From contig NZ_PJAQ01000005.1 in assembly GCF_002836775.1 (NCBI RefSeq), positions 1 through 64,000 of the forward strand: 64,000 bases of DNA. Direction: 5' to 3'. Below are positions 28,437 through 37,771 of this stretch, piece after piece; within the stretch, counting starts at the first letter, position 1, and each line of letters opens with the position of its first letter. This DNA is from Colwellia sp. 12G3 (lineage in GTDB: Bacteria > Pseudomonadota > Gammaproteobacteria > Enterobacterales > Alteromonadaceae). The translations under genes were made by a program, and so were the position numbers. The notes below the pieces were generated by a model. That model searched no databases. It saw only the letters and a program-made list of their open reading frames with translations, and was not told the origin of the DNA.

Positions 28437-29313
28437 TACCGTGTTAGTTTTTTTACAAAACATATTGCCTATTTTTGTAGTGTTTAGCCTGCTGTTTGCA
28501 CAACAAGGTGCTAGGGTGCAACTTAGTAATCAAACCAGTACTCCACTTAGGTATCAAAAGAATAATAAGCCTACTTATTTACCTGTCTTAAAATTAGTGA
28601 AAACAACGATTGTAGGGTTAATTATTGTCGGTTTATTCAGTCATTATATGCCCGGATTAAGCCAACTATTTGATGGCACGGGTTTAGACATTTTTTTCTC
28701 TATACTATTTAGCTTCATTTATATTTTCATTGTTATATCCTTTTTACTCAATCGAGCTTCTGTCCATAAATTGAATAAAAACCAAATTTTTAATCAGATG
28801 CAAACCTATATGAGTCTTGGCATCTTGTTACTGGTACTTTGTGTTCATGGCAGTTACTTTAGTCTTTATGTCATGAGTTTAACGATTTCGAATGCGGTGA
28901 TTGATACCTTGTATTCTGGCATTGTGATTGGCGTGATCATCGGTACAGGTATTTGTTTAAGTATTGCCATCTTATTGTATTTTATTCTGATAACGTTTGA
29001 TAAAAAATTAAAGGGTAAAGTCATTTGCTATTTTTTATTATTATTTGGTGTTGCCCAGTTGATGCAAGGACTACAACTGCTTGAACAAGTTGATATTATC
29101 TCTAGCAATGTACATTTATGGAGTACTAGTTACCTGATTGCTGAAGACTCCGAACTGGGTTATTTTCTCACGATTTTATTTGGTTATGAAGCAACACCTT
29201 CCGCTATGGAACTAATCGTTTATTTAGCCGCTATTATTGTGCCAATTCTCATTGCTAAATTAATCACCTATAAACAAAATTCTACAGCTTCTTTAATGGA
29301 AGGGACTTATTAA
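28426..29313 (+). CDS. FTR1-family permease homologue lacking both REXXE iron motifs
   Basis: A 295-residue membrane protein with seven predicted helices. The C-terminal part, LWSTSYLIAEDSELG then YFLTILFGYEATPSAMELIVYL, is the conserved end of FTR1/EfeU iron permeases. FTR1 proteins coordinate iron with REGLE-type motifs in helices 1 and 4. Here the aligned positions are QNILP (residues 11-15) and VHGSY (140-144), so the charged residues are gone in both. It cannot work like EfeU and may carry another substrate or act as a partner or sensor. The start at 28426 is preferred over 28408 because GGGGG lies seven bases upstream and helix 1 then begins correctly. Its stop overlaps the next start (TAATG). 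Confidence 0.82.
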   Translation: MLINTVLVFLQNILPIFVVFSLLFAQQGARVQLSNQTSTPLRYQKNNKPTYLPVLKLVKTTIVGLIIVGLFSHYMPGLSQLFDGTGLDIFFSILFSFIYIFIVISFLLNRASVHKLNKNQIFNQMQTYMSLGILLLVLCVHGSYFSLYVMSLTISNAVIDTLYSGIVIGVIIGTGICLSIAILLYFILITFDKKLKGKVICYFLLLFGVAQLMQGLQLLEQVDIISSNVHLWSTSYLIAEDSELGYFLTILFGYEATPSAMELIVYLAAIIVPILIAKLITYKQNSTASLMEGTY

Positions 29314-30092
29314 TGTTTACTTTTATTCGCCTGAACTTTTTAAGTTATAACCTTTTTAGCTTTAATTTTTTTAACCCTAAGCCTGGTAACTATGTGCTTA
29401 TAGGTAGTTTTTTATCTGCTGTTTTGATCTTTTCAAATACAGCTTTAGCGGATGGTATTGTCGTTGATAAGGTGTATCACCCATACGTTTTGCCAAACGA
29501 GCGAGAAGTAGAATGGCGTATGCTAGCTCAACGAGAAAATGGTGTTAGTAACGATTTAGCACAGCGTTTTGCTTATGGTCAATCGGTCACCGACAATCTA
29601 ATGTTGGAGTTTTATGTACTTGGTGAACGCGACAGTAATGATAATTTCACCCTCAGTGCTTATGAGATTGAAGCACGCTGGATGATGACAGAGCAAGGCC
29701 AATATTGGGCTGATTGGGGCATGTTGTTTGAGGTTGAAAAAGAGCATCAAGAGAATAACTGGGAAGTGACCTCTGGCGTTATTATGGAAAAAGAATTTGG
29801 TCGTACTAGCTTAACGTTAAATGCCTTTTTAATTTATGAATGGGGCGACACTATTGAGGACGAAATGGAAACTGAATTTAGATTACAATATCGTTTCCGT
29901 CATCTTGAGCAATTCCAGCCAGCTATTGAAGTATACTCAGGAGAAAACTACTTAGGTATAGGGCCTGCTTTTATGGGCGTACAGCGTTTTAGTGGACAAA
30001 AACAACTTAAATGGGAAGCGGCTTTTATCACGGGAATAAACAGTGAAAGCCAAGGGCATATATTACGGTTAGCCATTGAATATGAGTTTTAA
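29313..30092 (+). CDS. Outer-membrane beta-barrel protein, unknown function
   Basis: A 259-residue exported protein that ends the operon. A long N-terminal stretch with a hydrophobic segment (about 28-46, ending NTALADG) looks like an extended signal peptide. The rest shows alternating beta-strand patterns with strong aromatic girdles (YWADWGMLFEVE, LNAFLIYEWGD, FRLQYRFRHLEQF) and ends LRLAIEYEF, with a terminal Phe as in outer-membrane barrels. Family not identified. Its coupling to the FTR1-like gene suggests it is the outer-membrane component of the same system. A bidirectional terminator follows. Confidence 0.75.
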   Translation: MFTFIRLNFLSYNLFSFNFFNPKPGNYVLIGSFLSAVLIFSNTALADGIVVDKVYHPYVLPNEREVEWRMLAQRENGVSNDLAQRFAYGQSVTDNLMLEFYVLGERDSNDNFTLSAYEIEARWMMTEQGQYWADWGMLFEVEKEHQENNWEVTSGVIMEKEFGRTSLTLNAFLIYEWGDTIEDEMETEFRLQYRFRHLEQFQPAIEVYSGENYLGIGPAFMGVQRFSGQKQLKWEAAFITGINSESQGHILRLAIEYEF

Positions 30093-30131
30093 AGAACGTT
30101 AAGCTTATTATAGAGAGATGAATAGAAAATA

Positions 30132-30159
30132 AAAAACCCGATATAAATATCGGGTTTTT
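30132..30159. terminator. Bidirectional terminator ending the nine-gene operon
   Basis: A 12-bp stem (AAAAACCCGATA with TATCGGGTTTTT) and 4-nt loop, with A and T tracts on the two sides, lie between the convergent beta-barrel gene and the minus-strand hypothetical gene. Confidence 0.9.
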
Positions 30160-30229
30160 ATGGTTACTGCTGTTTTATATTAGTTATCTCATTAGCACGC
30201 TATTAGAAATCCCCTATATAAGGCATAAT

Positions 30230-31345
30230 TTATTTCGTATAAAAGCCAACATGTTGATGTAAACGAACAGTCATTTCTTCCTGGTCATTAACAAAACCTA
30301 ACTTGTCAGTAAAGTCGCGTAATACTTGTTCTACTTTATTAACAAACTTACCATAACCGTGAGACGTTTTATCTTGCTCACTGGCAACAAAAATCAGCTG
30401 TACTGAATCGACAAGTTTGGCTGAATTCCATTTACAGGTATAACCACAACTCGTATGTTTAGGATTGTAACCTAACATCAGTAACTCGCCATTTGCGATA
30501 ACATTTTCGTCATCACCACGACGTACAATCGGCACTAAACCGTTAGCAATAACAGCACCATTATTCAAATTACACTGTTTTGCCGCGCTAATAAACGTAT
30601 CACTGATAAGATTATATAGTGGGTTATAACGCTCTTGCTGATTTTCATCTAATGGCGCTAATGCTCTAACTCGACGGTTAATCGGAAAATCAGCTATCGC
30701 ATAAGTTAGCGCATCGCTATTATCCGGCAAAGCTAACTCATCAGCTGAATATCTGTCGGTCATTGAACGGAATTTATGGGGTTGACTCCCTTCAATTCCT
30801 TTGTTTTTAGCAAATAAATCGTAGGTTAAGTGTTGATGATCACAAATTCTTATGTCGGCTAGCGTAATGGATGCTTGCTTAGCAAAGCTTTCAAGCGCTT
30901 GTTTCACTTTACGATGAAATTGTGCTGATTGAATACGAATATCATTACCATTGGCTAAAAAGACTAAGGTGATTTTTTTAGCTTTATTTTGACCATTATA
31001 GAAAGCATTTTGGCTAGCATGATATTTAGGGTTATATAAAAATAGAACTTGTTGTTTGGTTTGTGCAGTCAGCTTTTCAGGGCTAAAGCGTACACGGGCA
31101 AACTTATCATTAGCAATAAACTGTGTGCTTTCAATGGCTAATTTATCGTTGATAGCGAAAAAATAATCCGCTAATGTTTGATAAAGTTTTTCATATGGCG
31201 CATCGGCAGTGTTATCAATTAAGTCACTATATTTTTCAAGTAATTCATCAGTCAATGCTATTTTAGCCATTAAATATTGGTTTTCTCGAGCAGACGACGG
31301 AATATACACTTTATGTTGAAGATTTTTGGTGCGTGATATGGGCAT
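30230..31345 (-). CDS. Conserved hypothetical protein, probably DUF3083
   Basis: A 371-residue soluble protein without signal peptide or membrane segments. It resembles the DUF3083 group confined to Alteromonadales and relatives; the assignment is from memory of the family's length and opening and is not certain. Visible features are VYIPSSARENQYLMAKIAL near the start, FARVRFSPEKLT, FLYNPKYHASQNAFYNG, and a Cys-containing GYTCKWNSAKLVDSVQLIFVAS near residue 308. The last part (KFVNKVEQVLRDFTDKLGF) looks helical. No catalytic motif is recognised. It is transcribed alone. Confidence 0.7.
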   Translation of the reverse strand: MPISRTKNLQHKVYIPSSARENQYLMAKIALTDELLEKYSDLIDNTADAPYEKLYQTLADYFFAINDKLAIESTQFIANDKFARVRFSPEKLTAQTKQQVLFLYNPKYHASQNAFYNGQNKAKKITLVFLANGNDIRIQSAQFHRKVKQALESFAKQASITLADIRICDHQHLTYDLFAKNKGIEGSQPHKFRSMTDRYSADELALPDNSDALTYAIADFPINRRVRALAPLDENQQERYNPLYNLISDTFISAAKQCNLNNGAVIANGLVPIVRRGDDENVIANGELLMLGYNPKHTSCGYTCKWNSAKLVDSVQLIFVASEQDKTSHGYGKFVNKVEQVLRDFTDKLGFVNDQEEMTVRLHQHVGFYTK

Positions 31346-31571
31346 GTTTCACCTATGTATTTATGTATGCGGTTAATAAAAATTGTACTGATTAATATGA
31401 CGATATTATACAGAGGCTACTATAGAGTTTACATGATGTAAATCAATATAAAGTAGGGCTTGTAGTTAAAACCTTAACCGATGAAGTTAATCGCTATTAA
31501 CTTGATATTTATGTTTATTTCACGCATGGTAATAAGCATATAATTTGTGGTAAATCAGGATTGAAAATTAA

Positions 31572-31832
31572 ATGAAAAAATTAAAAAATGAAGCGGAATT
31601 ATTAAAGAAAGCATTAACAATTGGCGAAAAATATGCAGTCAATCGTGGTTACAATAGTTTTTCAGCGACAAATTCAGCCAAGGATAAAGTCGAAAGCCTT
31701 TATCGTTTATTGGTTAATGATAAGTTAATTCAGCCATTAGCAGTAGATAGTGAAGATCAACCCAATATGAAACACAAACTCGCCCTATGGATAGCAAAGC
31801 AACTTCCACAAGGCCATGAATTACTAAAATAA
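31572..31832 (+). CDS. Small conserved protein, DUF5062-like
   Basis: An 86-residue basic, helical cytoplasmic protein (MKKLKNEAELLKKALTIGEK, a RGYNSFSATNSAKDKVESLY middle, and a LALWIAKQLPQGHELL end). It resembles the DUF5062 family of Vibrio and Alteromonadales; function unknown. The ATG lies after a purine-poor AT-rich stretch. It is single, between the minus-strand DUF3083-like gene and the DAHP synthase gene. Confidence 0.75.
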   Translation: MKKLKNEAELLKKALTIGEKYAVNRGYNSFSATNSAKDKVESLYRLLVNDKLIQPLAVDSEDQPNMKHKLALWIAKQLPQGHELLK

Positions 31833-32163
31833 GCGCTTGAATTTACCTGTTTGTTTAGCACTCATAGTGCATATTACTTACTTCGTTTTATCGATTTTTA
31901 CTCAGTTAGACTAAATATTCTAAAAACTAGCTTGTAACAGCAATTTTCCGTGGCATTCAAACATCAACACTGCTAGATTAATGTTGGGATTCTAATTAGG
32001 AATTAATAATAAGGTACTCAATACCACATTAATCAACTTAATGAGTATAAAGAACGCTAGTAAACTAAACATTTAAGTAAAACTAACGTCAATGAGTATC
32101 GTCAACATTCAAGCTAATAAATTAGTAATGAATACACAACGAAATAGCAGTAGAGAGCCAACT
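31833..32163. other. Intergenic region upstream of DAHP synthase
   Basis: About 330 bp, assuming the aroG start at 32164. A small inverted pair (GCACT with AGTGC) lies just after the DUF5062-like gene. No TyrR-like box, leader peptide rich in aromatic residues, or riboswitch could be recognised. Confidence 0.4.
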
Positions 32164-33216
32164 ATGTACCAAACTGACGATGTACGCATCAATAAAATTA
32201 AAGATCTTTTACCTCCAATTGCTTTATTGGAACGATTTCCTGCGTCAGAGCAAGCAACTAAATCAGTTGTTGCGGGTAGAACTGCTATTCACAATATTCT
32301 TAAAGGCAAAGATGACCGTTTATTAGTGGTTATTGGTCCTTGTTCTATCCACGATCCTAAAGCGGCACTTGAATATGGCCAGCGTTTAGTTCAATTACGT
32401 AACAAGTATAAAGACAGTCTAGAGATTGTTATGCGTGTTTATTTTGAAAAACCACGTACTACCGTTGGTTGGAAGGGGTTAATTAATGACCCTTATATGG
32501 ATAACAGTTTTAAACTCAATGACGGTTTACGTTTAGGTCGTAAGTTATTAGTAGAGCTAAATGATCTTGGTTTACCAACCGCGGGTGAGTTCTTAGATAT
32601 GATCACGCCGCAATATATGGCCGATCTTATGTGTTGGGGAGCGATTGGTGCTCGTACTACTGAATCACAAGTTCATCGTGAATTAGCCTCAGGTCTTTCA
32701 TGTCCAGTCGGCTTTAAAAACGGTACTGATGGCACAATCAAAATAGCTATTGATGCTATCGGCTCAGCGGCTGCATCACATCATTTTTTATCGGTAACAA
32801 AATTTGGTCATGCTGCGATTGTTGAAACTACAGGCAACAGTGATTGTCATATTATTCTACGTGGTGGCAGAACGACTAACTTTGATGCTGATAGTGTTAA
32901 AGCGGTTACCGAACAATTAACCGCATCTGATTTGAACACCAAAGTGATGATTGATTTTAGCCACGCTAACTCAAGTAAAAAATTCGAGAACCAAATGGTG
33001 GTCTCTACTGATGTTAGTGGTCAAATAAGTGAAGGTAATGACAACATTTTTGGTGTTATGGTTGAAAGCCATTTAGTTGAAGGCAACCAGAGTTTGGTTA
33101 ATGGTAAAGCTGAAGTCTACGGACAAAGTATTACCGATGCTTGTATTGGTTGGGATGATACGGAAAAACTATTAAGTCAGTTAAATGAAGCGGTTGTTAG
33201 CCGCCGACATATTTAA
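32164..33216 (+). CDS. aroG: 3-deoxy-7-phosphoheptulonate synthase (DAHP synthase, AroG type)
   Basis: Condenses phosphoenolpyruvate and erythrose 4-phosphate in the first step of the shikimate pathway. From ATG 32164 the protein is 350 residues, the same length as E. coli AroG, and begins MYQTDDVRINKIKDLLPP like the classical enzyme; an upstream in-frame ATG (32092) adds 24 unconserved residues. AGAGAG just upstream supports 32164. Signature motifs are VIGPCSIHD (with the metal-ligand Cys), RVYFEKPRTTVGWKG, GARTTESQVHRELASG, KNGTDGT, MIDFSHANS and ESHLVEGNQ. AroF, AroG and AroH paralogues are not fully separable by eye, but the match is closest to AroG. A terminator follows. Confidence 0.93.
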   Translation: MYQTDDVRINKIKDLLPPIALLERFPASEQATKSVVAGRTAIHNILKGKDDRLLVVIGPCSIHDPKAALEYGQRLVQLRNKYKDSLEIVMRVYFEKPRTTVGWKGLINDPYMDNSFKLNDGLRLGRKLLVELNDLGLPTAGEFLDMITPQYMADLMCWGAIGARTTESQVHRELASGLSCPVGFKNGTDGTIKIAIDAIGSAAASHHFLSVTKFGHAAIVETTGNSDCHIILRGGRTTNFDADSVKAVTEQLTASDLNTKVMIDFSHANSSKKFENQMVVSTDVSGQISEGNDNIFGVMVESHLVEGNQSLVNGKAEVYGQSITDACIGWDDTEKLLSQLNEAVVSRRHI

Positions 33217-33259
33217 AACGAATAAGGGCTAACAATTCCCTTTATTCCAGATTCATGAT

Positions 33260-33298
33260 AAAACGTCTAATTAACTCTTTATAATTAGACGTTTTTTT
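33260..33298 (+). terminator. Intrinsic terminator after aroG, abutting the next start codon
   Basis: A 14-bp stem (AAAACGTCTAATTA with TAATTAGACGTTTT) is followed by seven T residues ending at 33298. The ATG of the moxR-like gene begins at 33299, so the T tract is also its 5' flank. Confidence 0.88.
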
Positions 33299-34363
33299 AT
33301 GCCCCAAACGCCGAACATTGTCGATACAGTCCAAGCAAGTCAACAGTCTATTACTGCCATTTTAAATAAAATTGAATCCGTGGTCTTAGGTAAACCTAAA
33401 GAATGTCGATTAGCGCTTGCCTGTTTACTCGCCCAAGGTCATTTATTGATAGAAGACTTACCCGGCATGGGGAAAACTACTCTTGCCCATGTATTGGCGA
33501 CTACATTAGGTTTGAGCTATCAGCGTACTCAGTTTACCAATGATTTATTGCCTGCAGATGTTGTTGGTTTTTCCATTTTTGATAAAGAGTCTAATCGTTT
33601 CGAACTTCACAAAGGTCCCATTTTTAATCAAGTGGTGCTGGCTGATGAAATTAACCGAGCCAGTCCAAAAACACAAAGTGCACTGCTTGAAGCCATGGCC
33701 GAACAACAAGTGAGCATTGACGGTATTACCCATGAATTACCTCTACCATTTTTTGTTATTGCCACCCAAAACCCGTTATTCCACGCAGGAACTTATCCGT
33801 TACCAGAATCACAACTTGACCGGTTTATGATGCGTTTATCTTTGGGCTTTCCTGATTTAAAAGCCGAAAAGAAAATTTTATTAAATACAGCTCAACGCAC
33901 GAATCAAACTACGCGAGATAATACGGCTGCTAATGGGGGAGTAATAGAGCAAGAAGAGCTTATTGCCATGCAAGATGCGGTTACTCAAATTAACGTTTCA
34001 AATGATGTTATTGAATATATTATAGCCTTAAGTCATGTCAGCAGACGTGCTTATAGCAGTCACAGTAACGTAACTCATAGTACTCAAACTAATACCCAAG
34101 TAAATGATGCTGAAATTAACTGTAAGCCATTATCGCCGAGAGCGTCAAAGGCACTGTTACAAGCGGCTAAGGCGATGGCTTTTATTGATAACCGTGACTA
34201 TGTTTTACCTGATGATGTCCAAGCCGTGTTTTATGTGGTCTGTCAACATCGATTAGAAATGCAACCGAGTCAACAGTTAGGCGCTAGTCACATTAATGAT
34301 AACAGTGTGGCTAATCAGATACTTAAATCTGTTGACGTGCTAAATCCTCTTGGTCATTCATAA
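33299..34363 (+). CDS. MoxR-family AAA+ ATPase
   Basis: A 354-residue cytoplasmic AAA+ protein of the MoxR group, thought to act as a chaperone or maturation ATPase. Walker A is DLPGMGKTTLA (about residues 54-64), and the Walker B and sensor region is VLADEINRASPKTQSALLEAM. TQNPLFHAGTYPLPESQLDRF is the typical sensor and arginine-finger segment. A Thr- and Asn-rich insertion lies near residues 250-275. It is the first gene of a MoxR-DUF58-transglutaminase operon, a very common arrangement. The start codon directly follows a terminator T tract and has no ribosome site, yet no better in-frame start exists before the conserved part. Confidence 0.9.
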   Translation: MPQTPNIVDTVQASQQSITAILNKIESVVLGKPKECRLALACLLAQGHLLIEDLPGMGKTTLAHVLATTLGLSYQRTQFTNDLLPADVVGFSIFDKESNRFELHKGPIFNQVVLADEINRASPKTQSALLEAMAEQQVSIDGITHELPLPFFVIATQNPLFHAGTYPLPESQLDRFMMRLSLGFPDLKAEKKILLNTAQRTNQTTRDNTAANGGVIEQEELIAMQDAVTQINVSNDVIEYIIALSHVSRRAYSSHSNVTHSTQTNTQVNDAEINCKPLSPRASKALLQAAKAMAFIDNRDYVLPDDVQAVFYVVCQHRLEMQPSQQLGASHINDNSVANQILKSVDVLNPLGHS

Positions 34364-34372
34364 GGTTTAGTG

Positions 34373-35395
34373 ATGGGAATAACGACTCTATTTTCTTTAC
34401 CTAAATCGGTCAGTGTATTTTTTCATAAAAAATTTGAGCGTTGGCTTGCAAAGAGGATCCCAAATAGCAAAGAACATCAATTAAATAGCCGTAACATCAT
34501 GATATATCCAACCCGTTTTGGCTTGTCGTATCTAGGCTTTGTGGTATTGGTGTTTTTATTAGGGACTAACTACCAAAATAATATCATTTTGCTGTTTAGC
34601 TACCTATTGGCGAGCTTATTTATTAGTGTCATGTTACATAGTTTTTATAACTTCTCTCAATTGCGCTTTTATAGCATGGCAAAACAACAAGGTTATGCTG
34701 GTGAAGCGTTATATTTTCCAATTAAAATTTTCGCTGAAAAAACGCATTATGATATCAATGCTCATTTTACCGATAGCAACCTAAACAGCCATGTAGAAAA
34801 AATCCCACTATGTTTACAGGGGGGTGAAGAAATAAAATTAAGCTATAAATCAGCTAAACGAGGCAAGCACACTTTAGGTCGAGTCACCGTATTTAGTGAA
34901 TATTCGTTAGGTCTTTTTAAGAGCAAAACAGTATTAGGTTTTGGTCACTATGCCATTATTTATCCTAAACCGAAAAGTTTGGTTGTCGGTCAATACCAAT
35001 TTTCTGCTCAACCAGATGAGCCAAGTATAGAAAGTTATCAAACGACTCACAGTGTGGGCACTGATGATTTCTCAGAACTAAGAAGTTTTGTGCGAGGAGA
35101 ATCAAGAGCAAGAACAGCCTGGAAGCAATTAGCAAAAGGGCAGGGACACTATTCAAAACATTATCAAGCAAGTCAGGGGCAATTGCAGTGGTTAAAACTT
35201 AAGGATATGCCCAGTAATGATGTTGAAACACAACTTTCCTATTTAAGTTTCCTTATTAGCGAGCTAACAGCAACGAATCAAGCGTTTGGTTTATCGCTTT
35301 CTGCTGATATCAGCAATAAGTCAATGAACATACCTCCCAACGTTGGCGTTGAACATCAACAAGCCTGTTTAACCGCATTGGCTTTATATTCATGA
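34373..35395 (+). CDS. DUF58 domain protein
   Basis: A 340-residue membrane-anchored protein of the DUF58 family. Two transmembrane helices (about residues 42-80) are followed by a cytoplasmic or periplasmic domain containing DDFSELRSFVRGESRARTAWK, the DUF58 signature. It is the second gene of the MoxR operon, 9 bp after the ATPase. A GTG codon directly before the ATG is also possible as start. Its partner function with MoxR (complex assembly, possibly von Willebrand-type) is known only in outline. The stop overlaps the start of the transglutaminase gene by 4 bp. Confidence 0.88.
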   Translation: MGITTLFSLPKSVSVFFHKKFERWLAKRIPNSKEHQLNSRNIMIYPTRFGLSYLGFVVLVFLLGTNYQNNIILLFSYLLASLFISVMLHSFYNFSQLRFYSMAKQQGYAGEALYFPIKIFAEKTHYDINAHFTDSNLNSHVEKIPLCLQGGEEIKLSYKSAKRGKHTLGRVTVFSEYSLGLFKSKTVLGFGHYAIIYPKPKSLVVGQYQFSAQPDEPSIESYQTTHSVGTDDFSELRSFVRGESRARTAWKQLAKGQGHYSKHYQASQGQLQWLKLKDMPSNDVETQLSYLSFLISELTATNQAFGLSLSADISNKSMNIPPNVGVEHQQACLTALALYS

Positions 35396-37593
35396 TTTTT
35401 TTCAATAATAAAACTAAAAAATCATCATCGGGAACCCTAGGTAAAGTTAATGTAAGTTTCTGTTTAAGTAGAAAAAATGCTTGGTTACTTTGGTTGTGCC
35501 AATGTTTAAATATTGCCGTGATTGCCTTAGAATTAAGTACTTGGATGCTGGCTATTATTTCATTGTCACTAGCGTGGCAGGCACTCTTATTACATAACAG
35601 CCGAGATCGTGTAAAAACGAGAAAGAAAGTAAGTACAGTTAAACACCTAAGTCAACGACAACACAATCACCATAAAAAACAACAGGCAAGCATTGTGTCA
35701 CCTATCATACTTGGAATTTTTGCTTTACTAGGCTGTATAGCCATTGCTATTACTGCTAAAGAAGTCGGGATTCTCGCAAGTATGGTACATTTACTTTGTT
35801 TTTCTTATGTACTTAAAGCGTTTGAATTAAAGGCTCGAAGGGATTTCTATCAACTACTACTTTTAGGTCTTTTTGTTTTAGCCTCATCACTTATTTTTAG
35901 ACAAGACTTAGTTTTTAGCTTTATTACACTCATTTTATTGGTCATCAACTTATCGGTTTTGTTACATTTTTTTTCATCAGAGAAAACTTTTGCCTCAAAT
36001 ATCAAAGTGATGACTGTCATACTGGGGCAAAGTGCGATATTAGCCGTGGTACTTTTTTTAGTTTTCCCTCGATTATCACCTTTTTGGCAAATGCCGCGAG
36101 CAAAGTCAGCAGAAACGGGGTTGTCGGATACCGTTAAACCCGGCGATATTGCTAATTTATCCCGATCAACTAAATTGGCATTTCGGGCTGATTTTGGTCA
36201 ACAAGCGATACCTAATTATTCGCAGTTATATTGGCGTGCTATGGTGTTAGAGGATTTCGATGGTAGACAGTGGACTAGGATAAAAGCAGCGCCGAAGAAT
36301 TCAGCCAAAGCATCCGCTAGCAACACCTTTAGTGTTAATCTCAATGGCAGCGATATTGTCCCCTTGAATTATCAAATTACCGTAGAGCCAAGCTTTCAAA
36401 AGTATTTATTTGCTTTAGCACCGGCTATTGCCTCGAATGAGGGCAATGACATTAGGGCAAAAAGTGATTACACCTTGATGAGTTCAAAGATTATAACGCA
36501 AGCGAAATCCTACCAACTAAGCAGTTTCTTATCACTCCCGTTAGCGCTTGAATTATCAGAGCATAGTAGAACAGTTAATTTACATTACCCAGAGGGTAGT
36601 AACCCTCGATTAGAGCAAATGGCGTTGCAGTTACAACATAATTACCCTGAACCTCAAGCACGTGCACAAGCGGTACTGTCACGTATAAATCAACAAAATT
36701 ATTCCTATACTTTACAACCGCCATTATTAATCAACAATAGCTTAGACCAGTTCTTCTTTGATACTCAAGCCGGTTTTTGTGTGCATTATGCCAGTGCTTT
36801 TACCTTTATTATGCGTGCATCAGGCATTCCTGCACGTTTGGTAACTGGCTATTTAGGTGGGGAGTTTAACGGCACAAATACTGGGGATAAATTGTCAGAT
36901 AAGGGACACTTGAGTATCTATCAATATGATGCTCATGCATGGTCTGAAATATGGGTACAAGGTAAAGGCTGGGTTCGTGTTGATCCTACCGGTGCCGTAG
37001 ACCCTGAACGTGTTAATTCAGGGTGGTCTAATGAATTATTGCAACAACAGTCAAACCTTAATAATGAGTTGTTTAGTTTATATCAATTGAAAAATATAGC
37101 ATTGCTTAATATCTTACGCTTACAATTTGATATTCTTGATTATCAATGGACCAAATGGGTCATTGGCTTTAATAGTAAGCAGCAATATAATTTATTAAAA
37201 CATTGGTTTGGCAAGATGGCGAGTTGGAAATTCGCTTTGATTATTGCCATAGCTTTGGTCATCAGTATGGTCATGCTTATGTTGTTTCTCCACCTTCTTA
37301 ATCGCTCCAAATCAAAAAAGAAACCGTTAGCTAAGTGGCAATTAGTCTATCAAAAATCGCTAGGACAATTAGCAAAGCAGGGCATAGTTAAACCTGCTGC
37401 TATGACAGTTAATAATTTTTCTAAGCAGGTAAGAGAACAATATCCCGAGTTAGCTATTGTTTTTACTCGTCTTAGTGTCAGTTATAATCGTTTGTGTTAT
37501 CAAACATTAGCTAAAGATGAACAATTAAAATTAACACTAACAATGCAGCAACAATATCAAGACTTCTGTCAAACGTTAAAAAAACAACCATAA
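35392..37593 (+). CDS. TgpA-like membrane transglutaminase (DUF3488/transglutaminase-like)
   Basis: A 733-residue protein. N-terminal helices (about residues 20-60 and 100-220) are of the DUF3488/TgpA type, then comes a periplasmic transglutaminase-like domain with the intact catalytic triad: Cys463 in AGFCVHYASAF, His515 in DAHAWSEIW and Asp531 in VRVDPTG. Another membrane helix (about 613-637) precedes a DUF4129-like tail. In Pseudomonas aeruginosa the homologue TgpA is essential. It is the last gene of the MoxR-DUF58 operon and overlaps DUF58 by 4 bp. It likely crosslinks or cleaves an envelope protein; the target is unknown. Confidence 0.92.
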   Translation: MIFFNNKTKKSSSGTLGKVNVSFCLSRKNAWLLWLCQCLNIAVIALELSTWMLAIISLSLAWQALLLHNSRDRVKTRKKVSTVKHLSQRQHNHHKKQQASIVSPIILGIFALLGCIAIAITAKEVGILASMVHLLCFSYVLKAFELKARRDFYQLLLLGLFVLASSLIFRQDLVFSFITLILLVINLSVLLHFFSSEKTFASNIKVMTVILGQSAILAVVLFLVFPRLSPFWQMPRAKSAETGLSDTVKPGDIANLSRSTKLAFRADFGQQAIPNYSQLYWRAMVLEDFDGRQWTRIKAAPKNSAKASASNTFSVNLNGSDIVPLNYQITVEPSFQKYLFALAPAIASNEGNDIRAKSDYTLMSSKIITQAKSYQLSSFLSLPLALELSEHSRTVNLHYPEGSNPRLEQMALQLQHNYPEPQARAQAVLSRINQQNYSYTLQPPLLINNSLDQFFFDTQAGFCVHYASAFTFIMRASGIPARLVTGYLGGEFNGTNTGDKLSDKGHLSIYQYDAHAWSEIWVQGKGWVRVDPTGAVDPERVNSGWSNELLQQQSNLNNELFSLYQLKNIALLNILRLQFDILDYQWTKWVIGFNSKQQYNLLKHWFGKMASWKFALIIAIALVISMVMLMLFLHLLNRSKSKKKPLAKWQLVYQKSLGQLAKQGIVKPAAMTVNNFSKQVREQYPELAIVFTRLSVSYNRLCYQTLAKDEQLKLTLTMQQQYQDFCQTLKKQP

Positions 37594-37653
37594 AAATATT
37601 TTATCGGGTTTATTCATAAAATTGAAACATTTAGACGTTAGTGTAAATTACAG

Positions 37654-37687
37654 CAAAAAAATGCCTTGTTGAATGGCATTATTTTTC
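37654..37687 (+). terminator. Terminator after the transglutaminase operon
   Basis: AATGCC pairs with GGCATT over a 9-nt loop, preceded by an A run and followed by ATTTTT. Confidence 0.7.
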
Positions 37688-37771
37688 CTAAGTTTAAAGT
37701 AGGGTTAAGTTGATTATTTGCAATAAAATACTTAGGCCGTCTTCCTTAGCATTAACGATGGAGTGTCTGTT

